Assembly (NCBI GenBank): GCA_964486935.1
Contig: CAZAPG010000029.1
Coordinates: forward strand, 20,876 to 84,875
Length of the DNA: 64,000 nt
From: CAZAPG01 sp964486935
Lineage (GTDB): Bacteria; Chloroflexota; Anaerolineae; 4572-78; J111
Direction of reading: 5' to 3'
A program made the translations under genes and the position numbers. Shown here piece after piece: positions 15,703 to 23,315 of this stretch. The notes below the pieces were generated by a model that saw nothing but the letters and a program-made list of their open reading frames with translations, did not search any database and was not told the DNA's origin. Each line of letters starts with the position of its first letter. The stretch's first letter is position 1.

Positions 15703-17727
15703 ATGATGATTTTCCGGCGGTGGCGTTACCTTGTACCTTTATTGATTCTGTGGCTGGCTTTTGGCTTGCGCCTGTATCGCCTGGATAGCCAGAGCATCTG
15801 GTGGGATGAGGGGCACAGCATTTTTGTGGCCTCGCACCCGGTTTGGCAAATCCCCACCCTGCCGGCCATGGATGTCCACCCACCGGCCTATTTTAGCCTG
15901 CTCCACCTGTGGCTGACCAGCGCCGGGCGCAGCGAGTTTGCCCTGCGTTATCTGTCGGTTATTTTTAGCCTGCTCACTGTGGCCCTGCTATGGCGCTTTG
16001 CCACGGCGCTGTCGCCCGGCCGCGCTGCGCCGGGGCTGGCCGCGCTGCTGGCCTCAGTCTCGCCGATGTATGTGGCATACGGGCAAGAGGTCCGCAGTTA
16101 TGCCATGATTACCTTTTTTGCCCTGGCCAGCACCTATCTGCTGTGGCGGCTGCTGCATCAAAACCGGCCGCAGCGGCGGGTCGGGCTGCTGCTGGCCTAT
16201 ATTGGCGTAACTGCCGCCTGCCTTTACATCCATTACTTCACCATTTTTTTGCTGCTGTTCCAAAATCTGGCCTGGCTGGCCTGGTCGATATTTTTATCAA
16301 CAAAAAACGGCGGTCAGCGGCCTGCCCTGAGCCTGTCGAATGGGCCTGCCGTCAGCCGTCGGTGGCCGGCGGCCTGCCCTGAGCCTGTCGAATGGGCCAG
16401 TGGTCATCTTCTCGCCTGGCCTGTCTCCCAAATCGGCATTCTGCTGCTGTTTCTGCCCCAACTGCGGCTGGCCCTGCGACAGGTCACCAGTTACACCAAC
16501 CCCAATCTGGCTCCGCCCGCTCTGGCCGAATTCATTACCCAAAGCTGGCAAGCCTACACCGTCGGCCTGGCCATCGACCCAAATTTGGCCCGGTGGGGCA
16601 TGTGGGGTCTCGCCATTATCCTGGCCGTAAGCTGGCTGATTATATTTTTTGGTCATTTGTCACGCTTCGCGGTCATTCGTCATTCACAATTACCAACAAC
16701 CTTCCTCTTCCTCTCCGCCTGGCTGCTTGTTCCGCTGGCGGCCTACTTTCTGGTTCTCCGGCGCCAGCCCTCATTTGAGCCGCGTTACTTGATGCTCGTT
16801 ACCCCGGCCCTTTTTTTGCTGCTGGCAGTTGGTATTACTCACGCCTCACGCCTCGCGCCTCACCCTTTAACCCTCATCCTCTCTGCCATCCCCGTCATCA
16901 TTTTTCTCAGTGGGCTGCGCAGCTACTATACCGATGAAACATTTTTCAAAGATGACTCTGCCGGCGTGGCCCGCTGGCTGGCCGCCGAAACCACCCCCAA
17001 CGATATTGTTTTCTTTGACGTGCCTCACCCCTTTCACTATTACGCCCACAGCATCCCCGCGCCCACCCGCTACCTGTTTGTGGATATCCACACCGCCGCC
17101 GGTATCCTCAACCGCGAGGCCGCCGGGCGAGACCGCCTCTTTTGGGTGACATGGTGGGGCAGCGATACCGACCCGCGCGGCGTCATCCCCTTTTTGGCTG
17201 AAAAGGCCGGGCAGCCGCTGGGCAGTCTGGATTTTAAGGGCTACCGGGTGCAATGGTTCGACCTGCCGGAAAAGGCCCATTTTAGCCTGCCGGGCAATTT
17301 ACCCCCCCTCAACGCCACCTTTGGCGATGCGCTGCGGCTGGACGGCGCGGCCCTGGCCGATTCCGTACCAACCAACAAGCCGGTGTGGGCCACCTTGCAT
17401 TTTACCCTGCTGCGCCCCACCGGGGTGGATTACAAGGTTTCGCTGCGCCTGAAGGACGCCGCCGGGCAGATTGTGGCCCAAACAGACCGGGATTTGCTCA
17501 ACGACCGCCACTTCCGCACCTCGGCCTGGCCGGTTGACGACCCGGCTCTGAACCAGGCCATCAACGTCTACCTGCTGCCCCTGCCGCCCGATACGCCCGC
17601 CGGAGATTACCGGCTCGAGGCGGTAGTCTACAACGCCCAACCGCCCTACCCCAGCGAAGGCGTCAGCGGCCATCCCTCAGACAATGGAGGGGCCGCGATA
17701 TTGGGGAAAATTATCGTAGTTCCTTAA
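15703..17727 (+). CDS. GT-C-type membrane glycosyltransferase with C-terminal beta domain
   Basis: A 674-residue paralogue of the other GT-C proteins here. The first loop reads SIWWDEGHSIFVASHP and MDVHPPAYFSLLHLW; SPMYVAYGQEVRSYAM gives the conserved S-x-x-YGQE-x-R motif. Around nine to eleven helices span residues 5-410, and a beta-rich extracytoplasmic region (about 415-670) contains FGDALRLDGAAL and DYKVSLRLKDAAGQIVAQ, like the tail of the protein at 7437. A loop near residues 205-235 contains two copies of a 28-bp repeat in different frames (RPALSLSNGP and ACPEPVEWA), apparently tolerated insertions. It probably glycosylates an envelope component from a lipid-linked sugar. Confidence 0.74.
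   Translation: MMIFRRWRYLVPLLILWLAFGLRLYRLDSQSIWWDEGHSIFVASHPVWQIPTLPAMDVHPPAYFSLLHLWLTSAGRSEFALRYLSVIFSLLTVALLWRFATALSPGRAAPGLAALLASVSPMYVAYGQEVRSYAMITFFALASTYLLWRLLHQNRPQRRVGLLLAYIGVTAACLYIHYFTIFLLLFQNLAWLAWSIFLSTKNGGQRPALSLSNGPAVSRRWPAACPEPVEWASGHLLAWPVSQIGILLLFLPQLRLALRQVTSYTNPNLAPPALAEFITQSWQAYTVGLAIDPNLARWGMWGLAIILAVSWLIIFFGHLSRFAVIRHSQLPTTFLFLSAWLLVPLAAYFLVLRRQPSFEPRYLMLVTPALFLLLAVGITHASRLAPHPLTLILSAIPVIIFLSGLRSYYTDETFFKDDSAGVARWLAAETTPNDIVFFDVPHPFHYYAHSIPAPTRYLFVDIHTAAGILNREAAGRDRLFWVTWWGSDTDPRGVIPFLAEKAGQPLGSLDFKGYRVQWFDLPEKAHFSLPGNLPPLNATFGDALRLDGAALADSVPTNKPVWATLHFTLLRPTGVDYKVSLRLKDAAGQIVAQTDRDLLNDRHFRTSAWPVDDPALNQAINVYLLPLPPDTPAGDYRLEAVVYNAQPPYPSEGVSGHPSDNGGAAILGKIIVVP
16319..16398 (+). 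repeat. Two 28-bp direct repeats inside a coding region
   Basis: Identical 28-bp units at 16319-16346 and 16371-16398 share the core CCTGAGCCTGTCGAA. They are offset by 52 bp, so they are translated in two different frames, and neither contains a stop in the frame used. This core resembles a widely dispersed bacterial repeat, from general knowledge. Confidence 0.85.
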
Positions 17728-17732
17728 CAATG

Positions 17733-17741
17733 TGGTAAAAT
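17733..17741 (+). promoter_or_regulatory. Extended -10 element before the PLD/MurJ operon
   Basis: TGGTAAAAT is a TGn-extended -10 (TAAAAT at 17736-17741). It would start transcription about 20 bases before the 17769 gene, whose AGGAG lies at 17756-17760. No clear -35 is seen. Confidence 0.4.
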
Positions 17742-17768
17742 GAACATCAATTTTCAGGAGTCAAAAAA

Positions 17769-18080
17769 ATGGATATCAAACCTTACGTGCAGCAGCTTTA
17801 TGAAAACGAAAGCCACACCAACGCCCTGACCGATGACGGAGCGCGGACACTGCTCACCTGGGGCGAGCGTCAATTAAATGTGGTGGCCGCCTACAACCCC
17901 GATGAGGCGCAAATGGAGCAGGTCGCCCGGCAACTTAGCCGGGTGTTACGGGCCGTCAACCGGGTAATTGAGTTAAAGGCCGAGCTAACCGACGACCAAC
18001 TGGTTGAGCGTCTGCTGACTCTGGCCGAGCAGGCGATGGCGTTGCAATCGCTTGGCAAAGGTAAAGGGCCACAAACGTGA
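17769..18080 (+). CDS. Small conserved-looking protein of unknown function
   Basis: I do not recognise this 103-residue protein. It is acidic and predicted almost wholly helical, with two amphipathic segments (about 25-62 and 65-95) that could form a helical hairpin; there is no signal peptide or membrane segment. A strong AGGAG precedes the ATG by about 8 bases, and codon use matches the neighbours. Its TGA overlaps the GTG start of the PLD-like gene (GTGA), so the two products are translationally coupled and may act together. Confidence 0.7.
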   Translation: MDIKPYVQQLYENESHTNALTDDGARTLLTWGERQLNVVAAYNPDEAQMEQVARQLSRVLRAVNRVIELKAELTDDQLVERLLTLAEQAMALQSLGKGKGPQT

Positions 18081-19252
18081 CAAAAAAACGGGGCAAATCT
18101 GGTAAAAAGAGCGCCGGCTTATCGGTGAGTGGGCTGATAATAATTCTGCTGTGCGTGTGCGCCCTGGCTGTTGGCGATTATACCGGCCTGATTGATGTGA
18201 ATTGGGAAAGCTTGCTGGCCGGCGATAACCTGGAAGAGGTCATCGCCACGCCGCGCCCCACCCCGGTGGTGGTGCAGCCGGTCAGCGGTCAATGGTATCG
18301 CCTTTATTTTACCTCGCCGCAGTACCCCGACGAACCGGAAACGCGAGTACAAACCGTGCCCAACGGCCTGATTGAAGTCATCAACAGCGCCCGGCAGAGT
18401 TTAGATATTGCCATTTACGAGCTAAACCTGGACGAGATTGGCGACGCCATTTTAGCGGCGCGAGACCGGGGCGTGCGGGTGCGCCTGGTGACCGACACCG
18501 ACGAACTGGAAGAATTGGAAACCCTGATTCGGCTTGAGGAAGAGGGCATCCCCATAGTGCCCGATGAGCGCAGCCCCATCATGCACAACAAGTTTGTGGT
18601 GGTCGATGGCCGGGCCGTCTGGACCGGCTCCTGGAACTTTTCCATTAACGACTCCTACCGCAACAATAACAACGCCCTCTACATTCAATCGCCGGAGCTG
18701 GCCCAAAATTACGCCGTTGAATTTGAAGAAATGTTTACCGACCGCGCCTTTGGGCCAACCTCGCCGGCCAACACGCCGCTGCCGCAATTTAAAATTGGCG
18801 ACACCCTGATTGAAACCTGCTTTGCCCCCGAAGATAAATGCGCCCAAAAACTGATTGACCTGGTTAATCAGGCGCAAGAGTCTATCCGGTTTATGGCCTT
18901 TTCCTTTACTCACGTGCCGCTGGGCCAGGCCGTCACCAGCCGGGGCAAAGCCGGGGTATTGGTGCAGGGTATATTTGAGACTCGCGGCTCCGAGACTGAA
19001 TTTAGCGAACTTGGGCAGATGAGAGAAAACAACCTGGACGTGTGGCAGGATGGCAACCCCTACACCCTGCACCACAAGGTTTTTATCATCGACAATAAAA
19101 TTGTGGCAACCGGTTCATTCAATTTTAGCGCCAACGCCGCCGAGTCGAATGATGAGAATTTGCTCATTATCCACAGCCCGGAAATTGCCCAACAATACCT
19201 GGCCGAATTTGAGCGAGTCTACCGGCAAGCCCAAAACCCGCCCAACAAGTAA
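18077..19252 (+). CDS. Membrane-anchored phospholipase D-like protein
   Basis: A 391-residue protein with a Lys/Arg-rich N-terminus, one transmembrane helix (about 15-33), a Pro/Val linker and a PLD fold with two HKD-type motifs: H170-x-K172-x4-D177 (HNKFVVVDG, then TGSWNFS) and H333-x-K335-x4-D340 (HHKVFIIDN, then TGSFNFS). Both motifs are intact, so it is expected to be a phosphodiesterase, either on phospholipid or nucleic acid. The anchor and positive N-terminus place the catalytic domain outside the cytoplasm. Start is GTG, overlapping the preceding gene. MurJ follows after 2 bp, which suggests an envelope lipid function. Confidence 0.85.
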   Translation: MTKKRGKSGKKSAGLSVSGLIIILLCVCALAVGDYTGLIDVNWESLLAGDNLEEVIATPRPTPVVVQPVSGQWYRLYFTSPQYPDEPETRVQTVPNGLIEVINSARQSLDIAIYELNLDEIGDAILAARDRGVRVRLVTDTDELEELETLIRLEEEGIPIVPDERSPIMHNKFVVVDGRAVWTGSWNFSINDSYRNNNNALYIQSPELAQNYAVEFEEMFTDRAFGPTSPANTPLPQFKIGDTLIETCFAPEDKCAQKLIDLVNQAQESIRFMAFSFTHVPLGQAVTSRGKAGVLVQGIFETRGSETEFSELGQMRENNLDVWQDGNPYTLHHKVFIIDNKIVATGSFNFSANAAESNDENLLIIHSPEIAQQYLAEFERVYRQAQNPPNK

Positions 19253-19254
19253 CA

Positions 19255-20796
19255 ATGCTCTCCAAGATTCGCACCAGGCATCTCATTCGCTCAACGGCTA
19301 TTTTGATGGCCGCTTTTTTAGCCAACAAAATTCTGGCTATTGGGCGTCAAATTGTTATTGCCCAGGCGTTTGGCACCGGCAGCCAGTACGACGCCTTTGT
19401 GGCCGCCTTTCGCCTGCCCGATATTCTGTTTATGCTCATTTCCGGGGGGGCGCTGGGCACGGCCTTTATCCCCATTCTCACCGAGCGGCTGACCAGCAAT
19501 AACCCCAACGACCCCGGCGGCTGGCAGTTGGCCAGCGCCGTGCTCAACACGCTGCTGCTGGTAGTTATTGGCCTGTCGGTGGTGATGGCTGTTTTTGCCG
19601 GGCCGCTGGTGCAATGGCTGGTTGCGCCCGGCTTTGCGCCAGAAATTCAAACCCTCACCGCCAACCTGATGCGGCTGACGCTCATCTCGACTATTATTTT
19701 TAGCGTGAGCAGTTTGGCCGGGGCGGTGTTGCATACGCGCCAGCATTTTGTTTTGCCGGCGATTGCGCCGCTCATTTACAATTTGGGCATTATGTTTGGG
19801 GCCGTTTTTCTGGCCGACTCCCTGGGGGTGTACGGACTCATCTACGGCGCTATTTTGGGGGCTGCCGGTCATTTGCTGGTGCAGTTTCCCGGCCTGATTC
19901 GGCACAAAATAAAATATTATCCCCTTTTAGGCTGGGGCGATAACGACCTGTGGCAGGTGGCCCGGCTCATGGGGCCGCGCGTGTTGAATATTGTAGTGAT
20001 TCAGGTAAACTTTGTGGTAATGTTCAACCTGGCCTCCCGGCTGGATACGGGCAGCGTGTCGGCCTTGGATTACGGCTGGGATTTGATGCAGATGCCCCAA
20101 ACGCTCATCGGTTCGGCCATTGGCATTGTGCTGTTCCCCACGCTATCGGAATTGGCGGCGCGGGGCGATATTGCCGGGCTGCGCCAAACAATGTCGCAAA
20201 CGCTGCGGATAATGCTGGCGCTGGCTATTCCGGCAATGGTGGGGCTAATTGTGCTGGGCCGGCCCATCATCCGGGTAATGTTTGAGCGCGGCGAGTTTGG
20301 CCCGGAGTCAACGGCGGCGGTTTACCAATCGCTGCAATTTTGGGCGGTGGGCTTAATTGCCCACTCGGCGCTGGAGGTGGTCAACCGGGTGTTTTATGCC
20401 CAAAAAGATACGGTAACGCCCTTTTTAAGTTCGGTGGCGAGTATGGTTATTAATTTGGGGCTGGCCCTGGCGCTGTACCAATCGCTGCGGGCCGGCGGGC
20501 TGGCCCTGTCAAACGGCATTGCTGTAACCGTAGAGGTGCTGATTATGCTGGTTATTGCCCACCGGCGTATGGCCGGGGTTGAAGCGGCCTTGATGGTCAA
20601 TACGCTTATCCGCGCGCTGCTGGCAGCCGGGGCAATGGGCGCGGCGGTAGCGGGTTTTATGGCGCTGCTGCCAGATTTGTCGCCCGCACTGGTGGCAGCC
20701 GGAGGCGGCGCGCTGGGGGTGGGCGTCTATTTGGGGGCGGGTTTGCTGTTGGGCGTCCAGGAAATTCGCTGGATGCCCCGGCTGGTTGGTCGATAG
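19255..20796 (+). CDS. murJ: MurJ/MviN-family lipid II flippase
   Basis: A 513-residue polytopic protein with about 14 helices of the MOP superfamily. The N-terminus has FLANKILAIGRQIVIAQAFGTGSQYDAFVAAFRLPD with FRLPD as the MurJ signature, and GALGTAFIPI follows; the charged residues used in the central cavity (Arg in GRQI and FRLPD) are present. It translocates lipid-linked peptidoglycan precursor across the membrane. It starts 2 bp after the PLD-like gene without its own ribosome site, so it is probably coupled to it. Length fits the family. Confidence 0.88.
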   Translation: MLSKIRTRHLIRSTAILMAAFLANKILAIGRQIVIAQAFGTGSQYDAFVAAFRLPDILFMLISGGALGTAFIPILTERLTSNNPNDPGGWQLASAVLNTLLLVVIGLSVVMAVFAGPLVQWLVAPGFAPEIQTLTANLMRLTLISTIIFSVSSLAGAVLHTRQHFVLPAIAPLIYNLGIMFGAVFLADSLGVYGLIYGAILGAAGHLLVQFPGLIRHKIKYYPLLGWGDNDLWQVARLMGPRVLNIVVIQVNFVVMFNLASRLDTGSVSALDYGWDLMQMPQTLIGSAIGIVLFPTLSELAARGDIAGLRQTMSQTLRIMLALAIPAMVGLIVLGRPIIRVMFERGEFGPESTAAVYQSLQFWAVGLIAHSALEVVNRVFYAQKDTVTPFLSSVASMVINLGLALALYQSLRAGGLALSNGIAVTVEVLIMLVIAHRRMAGVEAALMVNTLIRALLAAGAMGAAVAGFMALLPDLSPALVAAGGGALGVGVYLGAGLLLGVQEIRWMPRLVGR

Positions 20797-20799
20797 GTT

Positions 20800-21144
20800 T
20801 TAACATGGCCCCAGCTCGCGCGCGTCGAAGCTGTAACCGTGCCAGTTTCTAACCAGCACGGTTTTATGAGGACGGCCAATCGCATCTTCAATGCAGGTTC
20901 TTTCCACACTTACCGGCTCGCTGCTGTAGTGATTCTCTACCAGGTTGATGGCGCTCAGGGCATTGGCAGCGATAACAATATACTCGGCAACCCGGCACCC
21001 CTGGCACGAAACCGCCACCTGATACCGGCGCATGGGCGAGTCAGCCGGCAACCCGGCAACAAAACTTTGTAGCGCGTTTGTACTTGTGGACGACCGCGCA
21101 GGTTCTTCAAATACAGCGGCGGATATTTTACTCTTGTTCATCAT
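20800..21144 (-). CDS. Small hypothetical protein, cysteine-containing
   Basis: Unrecognised protein of 114 residues. The C-terminal 75 residues look folded, with SCQGCRVAEYIVIAANALSAINLVENHY and ending near RNWHGYSFDARELGPC; the N-terminal 35 residues are Ser/Ala-rich and probably disordered. The frame is open to 21300, but AGAGGTCA lies 5-7 bases before the ATG at 21144, which I take as the start. It is the last of three small genes downstream of the PEP synthase regulator, 3 bp from the end of convergent murJ. Confidence 0.55.
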   Translation of the reverse strand: MMNKSKISAAVFEEPARSSTSTNALQSFVAGLPADSPMRRYQVAVSCQGCRVAEYIVIAANALSAINLVENHYSSEPVSVERTCIEDAIGRPHKTVLVRNWHGYSFDARELGPC

Positions 21145-21212
21145 AGTTGACCTCTGATTTTCCAGTTGCGGGCGCGGTTGCGGCTGACTCATCAGAGCGC
21201 GTTTTTCAGAAA

Positions 21213-21560
21213 TTAGTGGTGGCGCGTGGTCAAAATCAAACCATCGCCAATTGACACCATTGGCCGGTGCTGCCGTTTGGCTGCCTCTTTGCTGGACCAA
21301 ACGCTAATACTCTGGCCGTGCTGCATTGCCCGGTAGTTTATGGCCGCCACTACGTGGGCGCAGCCGCTGCGGTGGTCGCCGGCAGGGCGGCGGCGTCCCC
21401 ACTCGCAGGTGCAGGTGCCGCCGTTTAACCCCAAATTAACATCGTACTCCCGGCCGCTGTCGCCATCTATAACCTTAAACCAATTGGCGCCTATCTGGCG
21501 CACCACGTGCCTGCGACTCTTTTTTTGAATCTGTTTTGCATGGATAATTTTTTGGGCCAT
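21213..21560 (-). CDS. SWIM zinc-finger protein
   Basis: A 115-residue protein with a SWIM-type zinc motif: C-x-C (TCTCEW) followed after about 13 residues by C-x-H (SGCAHVVAA). The N-terminal half reads VRQIGANWFKVIDGDSGREYDVNLG, the small beta hairpin that usually precedes the motif. SWIM domains bind nucleic acid or protein partners; stand-alone versions have no fixed role. Start ATG has GGGGTGA 5 bases upstream. It lies 21 bp after the BCAM0308-like gene in the same direction, so co-expression is likely. Confidence 0.75.
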   Translation of the reverse strand: MAQKIIHAKQIQKKSRRHVVRQIGANWFKVIDGDSGREYDVNLGLNGGTCTCEWGRRRPAGDHRSGCAHVVAAINYRAMQHGQSISVWSSKEAAKRQHRPMVSIGDGLILTTRHH

Positions 21561-21581
21561 GGTTCACCCCTTACATAAAAC

Positions 21582-22064
21582 TTACCGTTGCCACTCCACG
21601 CGGATACTCTGGTCTCCATCGGCATATTGCATTGATAACTCACCGCTGTAGGCGTTTGATAGCGCCTGACCAATGCGTCGAGCCAGGTGAATACCGGTGG
21701 TGGTAATCAAAACATACTCCTTTTTGCCTACAATGTTAATCACCCTTTCCAGGGGGCGTTCGCTCTTCTCCCGCTTTTCTTCATTAAGAATCAGGTTCAA
21801 AATCTCCTGATGGTGTTCTTCTAAAAACGGGCCGCGCAGTTCAATATGTCCGGCCGGGTAATTATCGGCAATGCGCCGGCAGGCCGGGCAGGTAGTCCGG
21901 TTGACCGGGTCTGAAACAGTTTTCCACGACCAGCGTCCATTAAAAAATACCGCCCCACACTCGGTACATTGAGTAGGTTCGGGCAGTTTGCCTCGTTCGT
22001 GGTAAGTATCGTGGCGATACTCTTTGATTAACCTGTCATTTCTCCCATATGGGCCGCGACTCAT
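21582..22064 (-). CDS. BCAM0308-like zinc-ribbon protein
   Basis: A 160-residue protein with a treble-clef or ribbon made of CTECGAVFFNGRW and TTCPACRRIADNYPAG (two CxxC pairs), followed by an alpha/beta region containing ITTTGIHLARRIGQAL and YADGDQSIRVEW. This arrangement matches my recollection of the BCAM0308 family, whose function is not established. The ORF is open to 22151, but GGGGAG is placed 7 bases before the ATG at 22064 (MSRGPYGRND), so the longer start is rejected; the extension reads through a repeat-rich leader. Confidence 0.7.
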   Translation of the reverse strand: MSRGPYGRNDRLIKEYRHDTYHERGKLPEPTQCTECGAVFFNGRWSWKTVSDPVNRTTCPACRRIADNYPAGHIELRGPFLEEHHQEILNLILNEEKREKSERPLERVINIVGKKEYVLITTTGIHLARRIGQALSNAYSGELSMQYADGDQSIRVEWQR

Positions 22065-22070
22065 TGTGAA

Positions 22071-22175
22071 CTCCCCTTGAAAATAGACCCTCGCCCCCAA
22101 CTCCTCTCCCAACGAGAGGAGAGCCGCTTCAGCGACAGAGCGAGGGTTCAAGAATTTTCATTGCTCATTGCCGTC
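22071..22175 (-). repeat. Leader cassette with GC-rich hairpin, copy 1
   Basis: Read on the minus strand: GGCAATGAGCAATGAAAATT, then a hairpin closed by CCCTCGC/GCGAGGG with an inner CTCCTCTC/GAGAGGAG stem, then GGGTCTATTTTCAAGGGGAG, which contains the ribosome binding site of the gene at 22064. The same frame of conserved ends around a different hairpin precedes the regulator gene at 23056. Confidence 0.6.
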
Positions 22176-22210
22176 CTATAAGGACAGTTCGACGTTTCTG
22201 GATGCCGGCA

Positions 22211-23056
22211 TCAGGACGTTTCAAAACGACGCCTGATTAACTCGACAATTTCTGCCGCGCTGGTTTCTATTGGCTTGTCGGTAACATCAATCACCGAGAA
22301 GCCTTGTTGCTTAAATACCTGGCGGGCGGCTTCCACCTCCTCAAAAATTTTTTTGGGGTTGGTATATGCCGACGGGCCGCGAACGCCAAGCCGGTGCTGG
22401 CGCTGTTGGCGATGCAGCAGCAACTGGCCGGGTTCAATATCCAGCCCAATCACCCGGCGGCGGTCGAGCTTTGCCAACCCCGCCGGCAGGGGCAACCCCA
22501 TTACCAGTGGAACATTAGCCACCTTCCATCCCTGCACCGACAAAAACATACTCAACGGCGTTTTGCTCACCCGCGATACGCCCACCAGCATAATTTCAGC
22601 CAGCGGCCAGTCATCGGCGCATTTGCCGTCATCGTGCGTTACTGCAAATTCAATGGCCGACACTCGCTTGAAGTAGGACTCGTTCAAACGCCGGTACAGG
22701 CCGGGGTCGCCCAGCGGCTGCTGCCCCAAAATATTGCTCAGGCGGGCAAAGAGCGCGCCCATCAGGTCAATTGCAGCCACATTGCGCTCCTGGGCCAGTT
22801 GGGTTAAAGCGCGGCGCAAGTTGGCGTCAACCAGGGTATGCACAATGGTTCCGCCACCGGCTTCAACTTTGGATACAACTTTTTCAAGCTGGTCTTTCCG
22901 GCGCACATGGGCCACGGTAATCACCGGCACGCTATTTTGTGGAAACTGCACCAGCACGGTATTGACCAACTGGTCTCCACTGGCCCCGGCCCCGCCAGAA
23001 ACAATGTAAATGGGCGGCGGGTTGGTTTCGGTTTCTGATTCATTTGCTGAACTCAC
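22211..23056 (-). CDS. PEP synthase/PPDK regulatory protein (PSRP, DUF299 kinase-pyrophosphorylase)
   Basis: A 281-residue protein of the DUF299 family, bifunctional ADP-dependent kinase and Pi-dependent pyrophosphorylase that reversibly inactivates pyruvate phosphate dikinase or PEP synthase at a Thr beside the catalytic His. The P-loop-like motif GVSRVSKTP is present (residues about 158-166), with IYIVSGGAG at the N-terminus. PEP synthase is encoded directly upstream on the same strand, so that enzyme is the evident target. The start is GTG (23056), with GGGGAG about 6 bases before it. It is followed by three small genes. Confidence 0.9.
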   Translation of the reverse strand: MSSANESETETNPPPIYIVSGGAGASGDQLVNTVLVQFPQNSVPVITVAHVRRKDQLEKVVSKVEAGGGTIVHTLVDANLRRALTQLAQERNVAAIDLMGALFARLSNILGQQPLGDPGLYRRLNESYFKRVSAIEFAVTHDDGKCADDWPLAEIMLVGVSRVSKTPLSMFLSVQGWKVANVPLVMGLPLPAGLAKLDRRRVIGLDIEPGQLLLHRQQRQHRLGVRGPSAYTNPKKIFEEVEAARQVFKQQGFSVIDVTDKPIETSAAEIVELIRRRFETS

Positions 23057-23060
23057 AATT

Positions 23061-23305
23061 GACTCCCCTGAAAATAGACCCCCCGCTTGCGCGCAACCCT
23101 CCCCCTGGCAGGGGGACGCGAAGCGGTCGCGTTAGCGACGGGTGGGGGTGGGTTAAATTTTCATTCTCGTTGCTGCCGAAGGCGTAGGAACCGTCACACT
23201 CCCTTGAAAATAAAATTGGTAAAGTTATAGCGGAGTGAACACTTGCGCCTGCGCGTAGTGCAGGTGAAACTGTAGTTTTTTACTCCTCGTTGCCGCCGCA
23301 ATTGG
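23061..23305 (-). repeat. Leader cassettes, copies 2 and 3 in tandem
   Basis: Copy 2 (about 23061-23180) has the same ends as the cassette at 22071: GAGAATGAAAATTT on one side, GGTCTATTTTCAGGGGAG on the other (minus strand), enclosing a hairpin rich in CCCTCCCCC. Copy 3 (about 23200-23305) shows weaker versions, GGCGGCAACGAGGAGTAAAA and ATTTTATTTTCAAGGGAGT. They fill the space between the PEP synthase and PSRP genes. Confidence 0.5.
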
Positions 23306-23315
23306 GCCGGTTCCA

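Noticed and set aside
16319..16398. Two 28-bp direct repeats as a minimal CRISPR
   Set aside because: Only two units with a 24-bp gap, inside a coding sequence that stays open, and the core belongs to a dispersed repeat family.
22065..22151. Upstream start for the BCAM0308-like protein (MNPRSVAEAALL)
   Set aside because: The peptide is encoded by a hairpin repeat, and GGGGAG fits the ATG at 22064.
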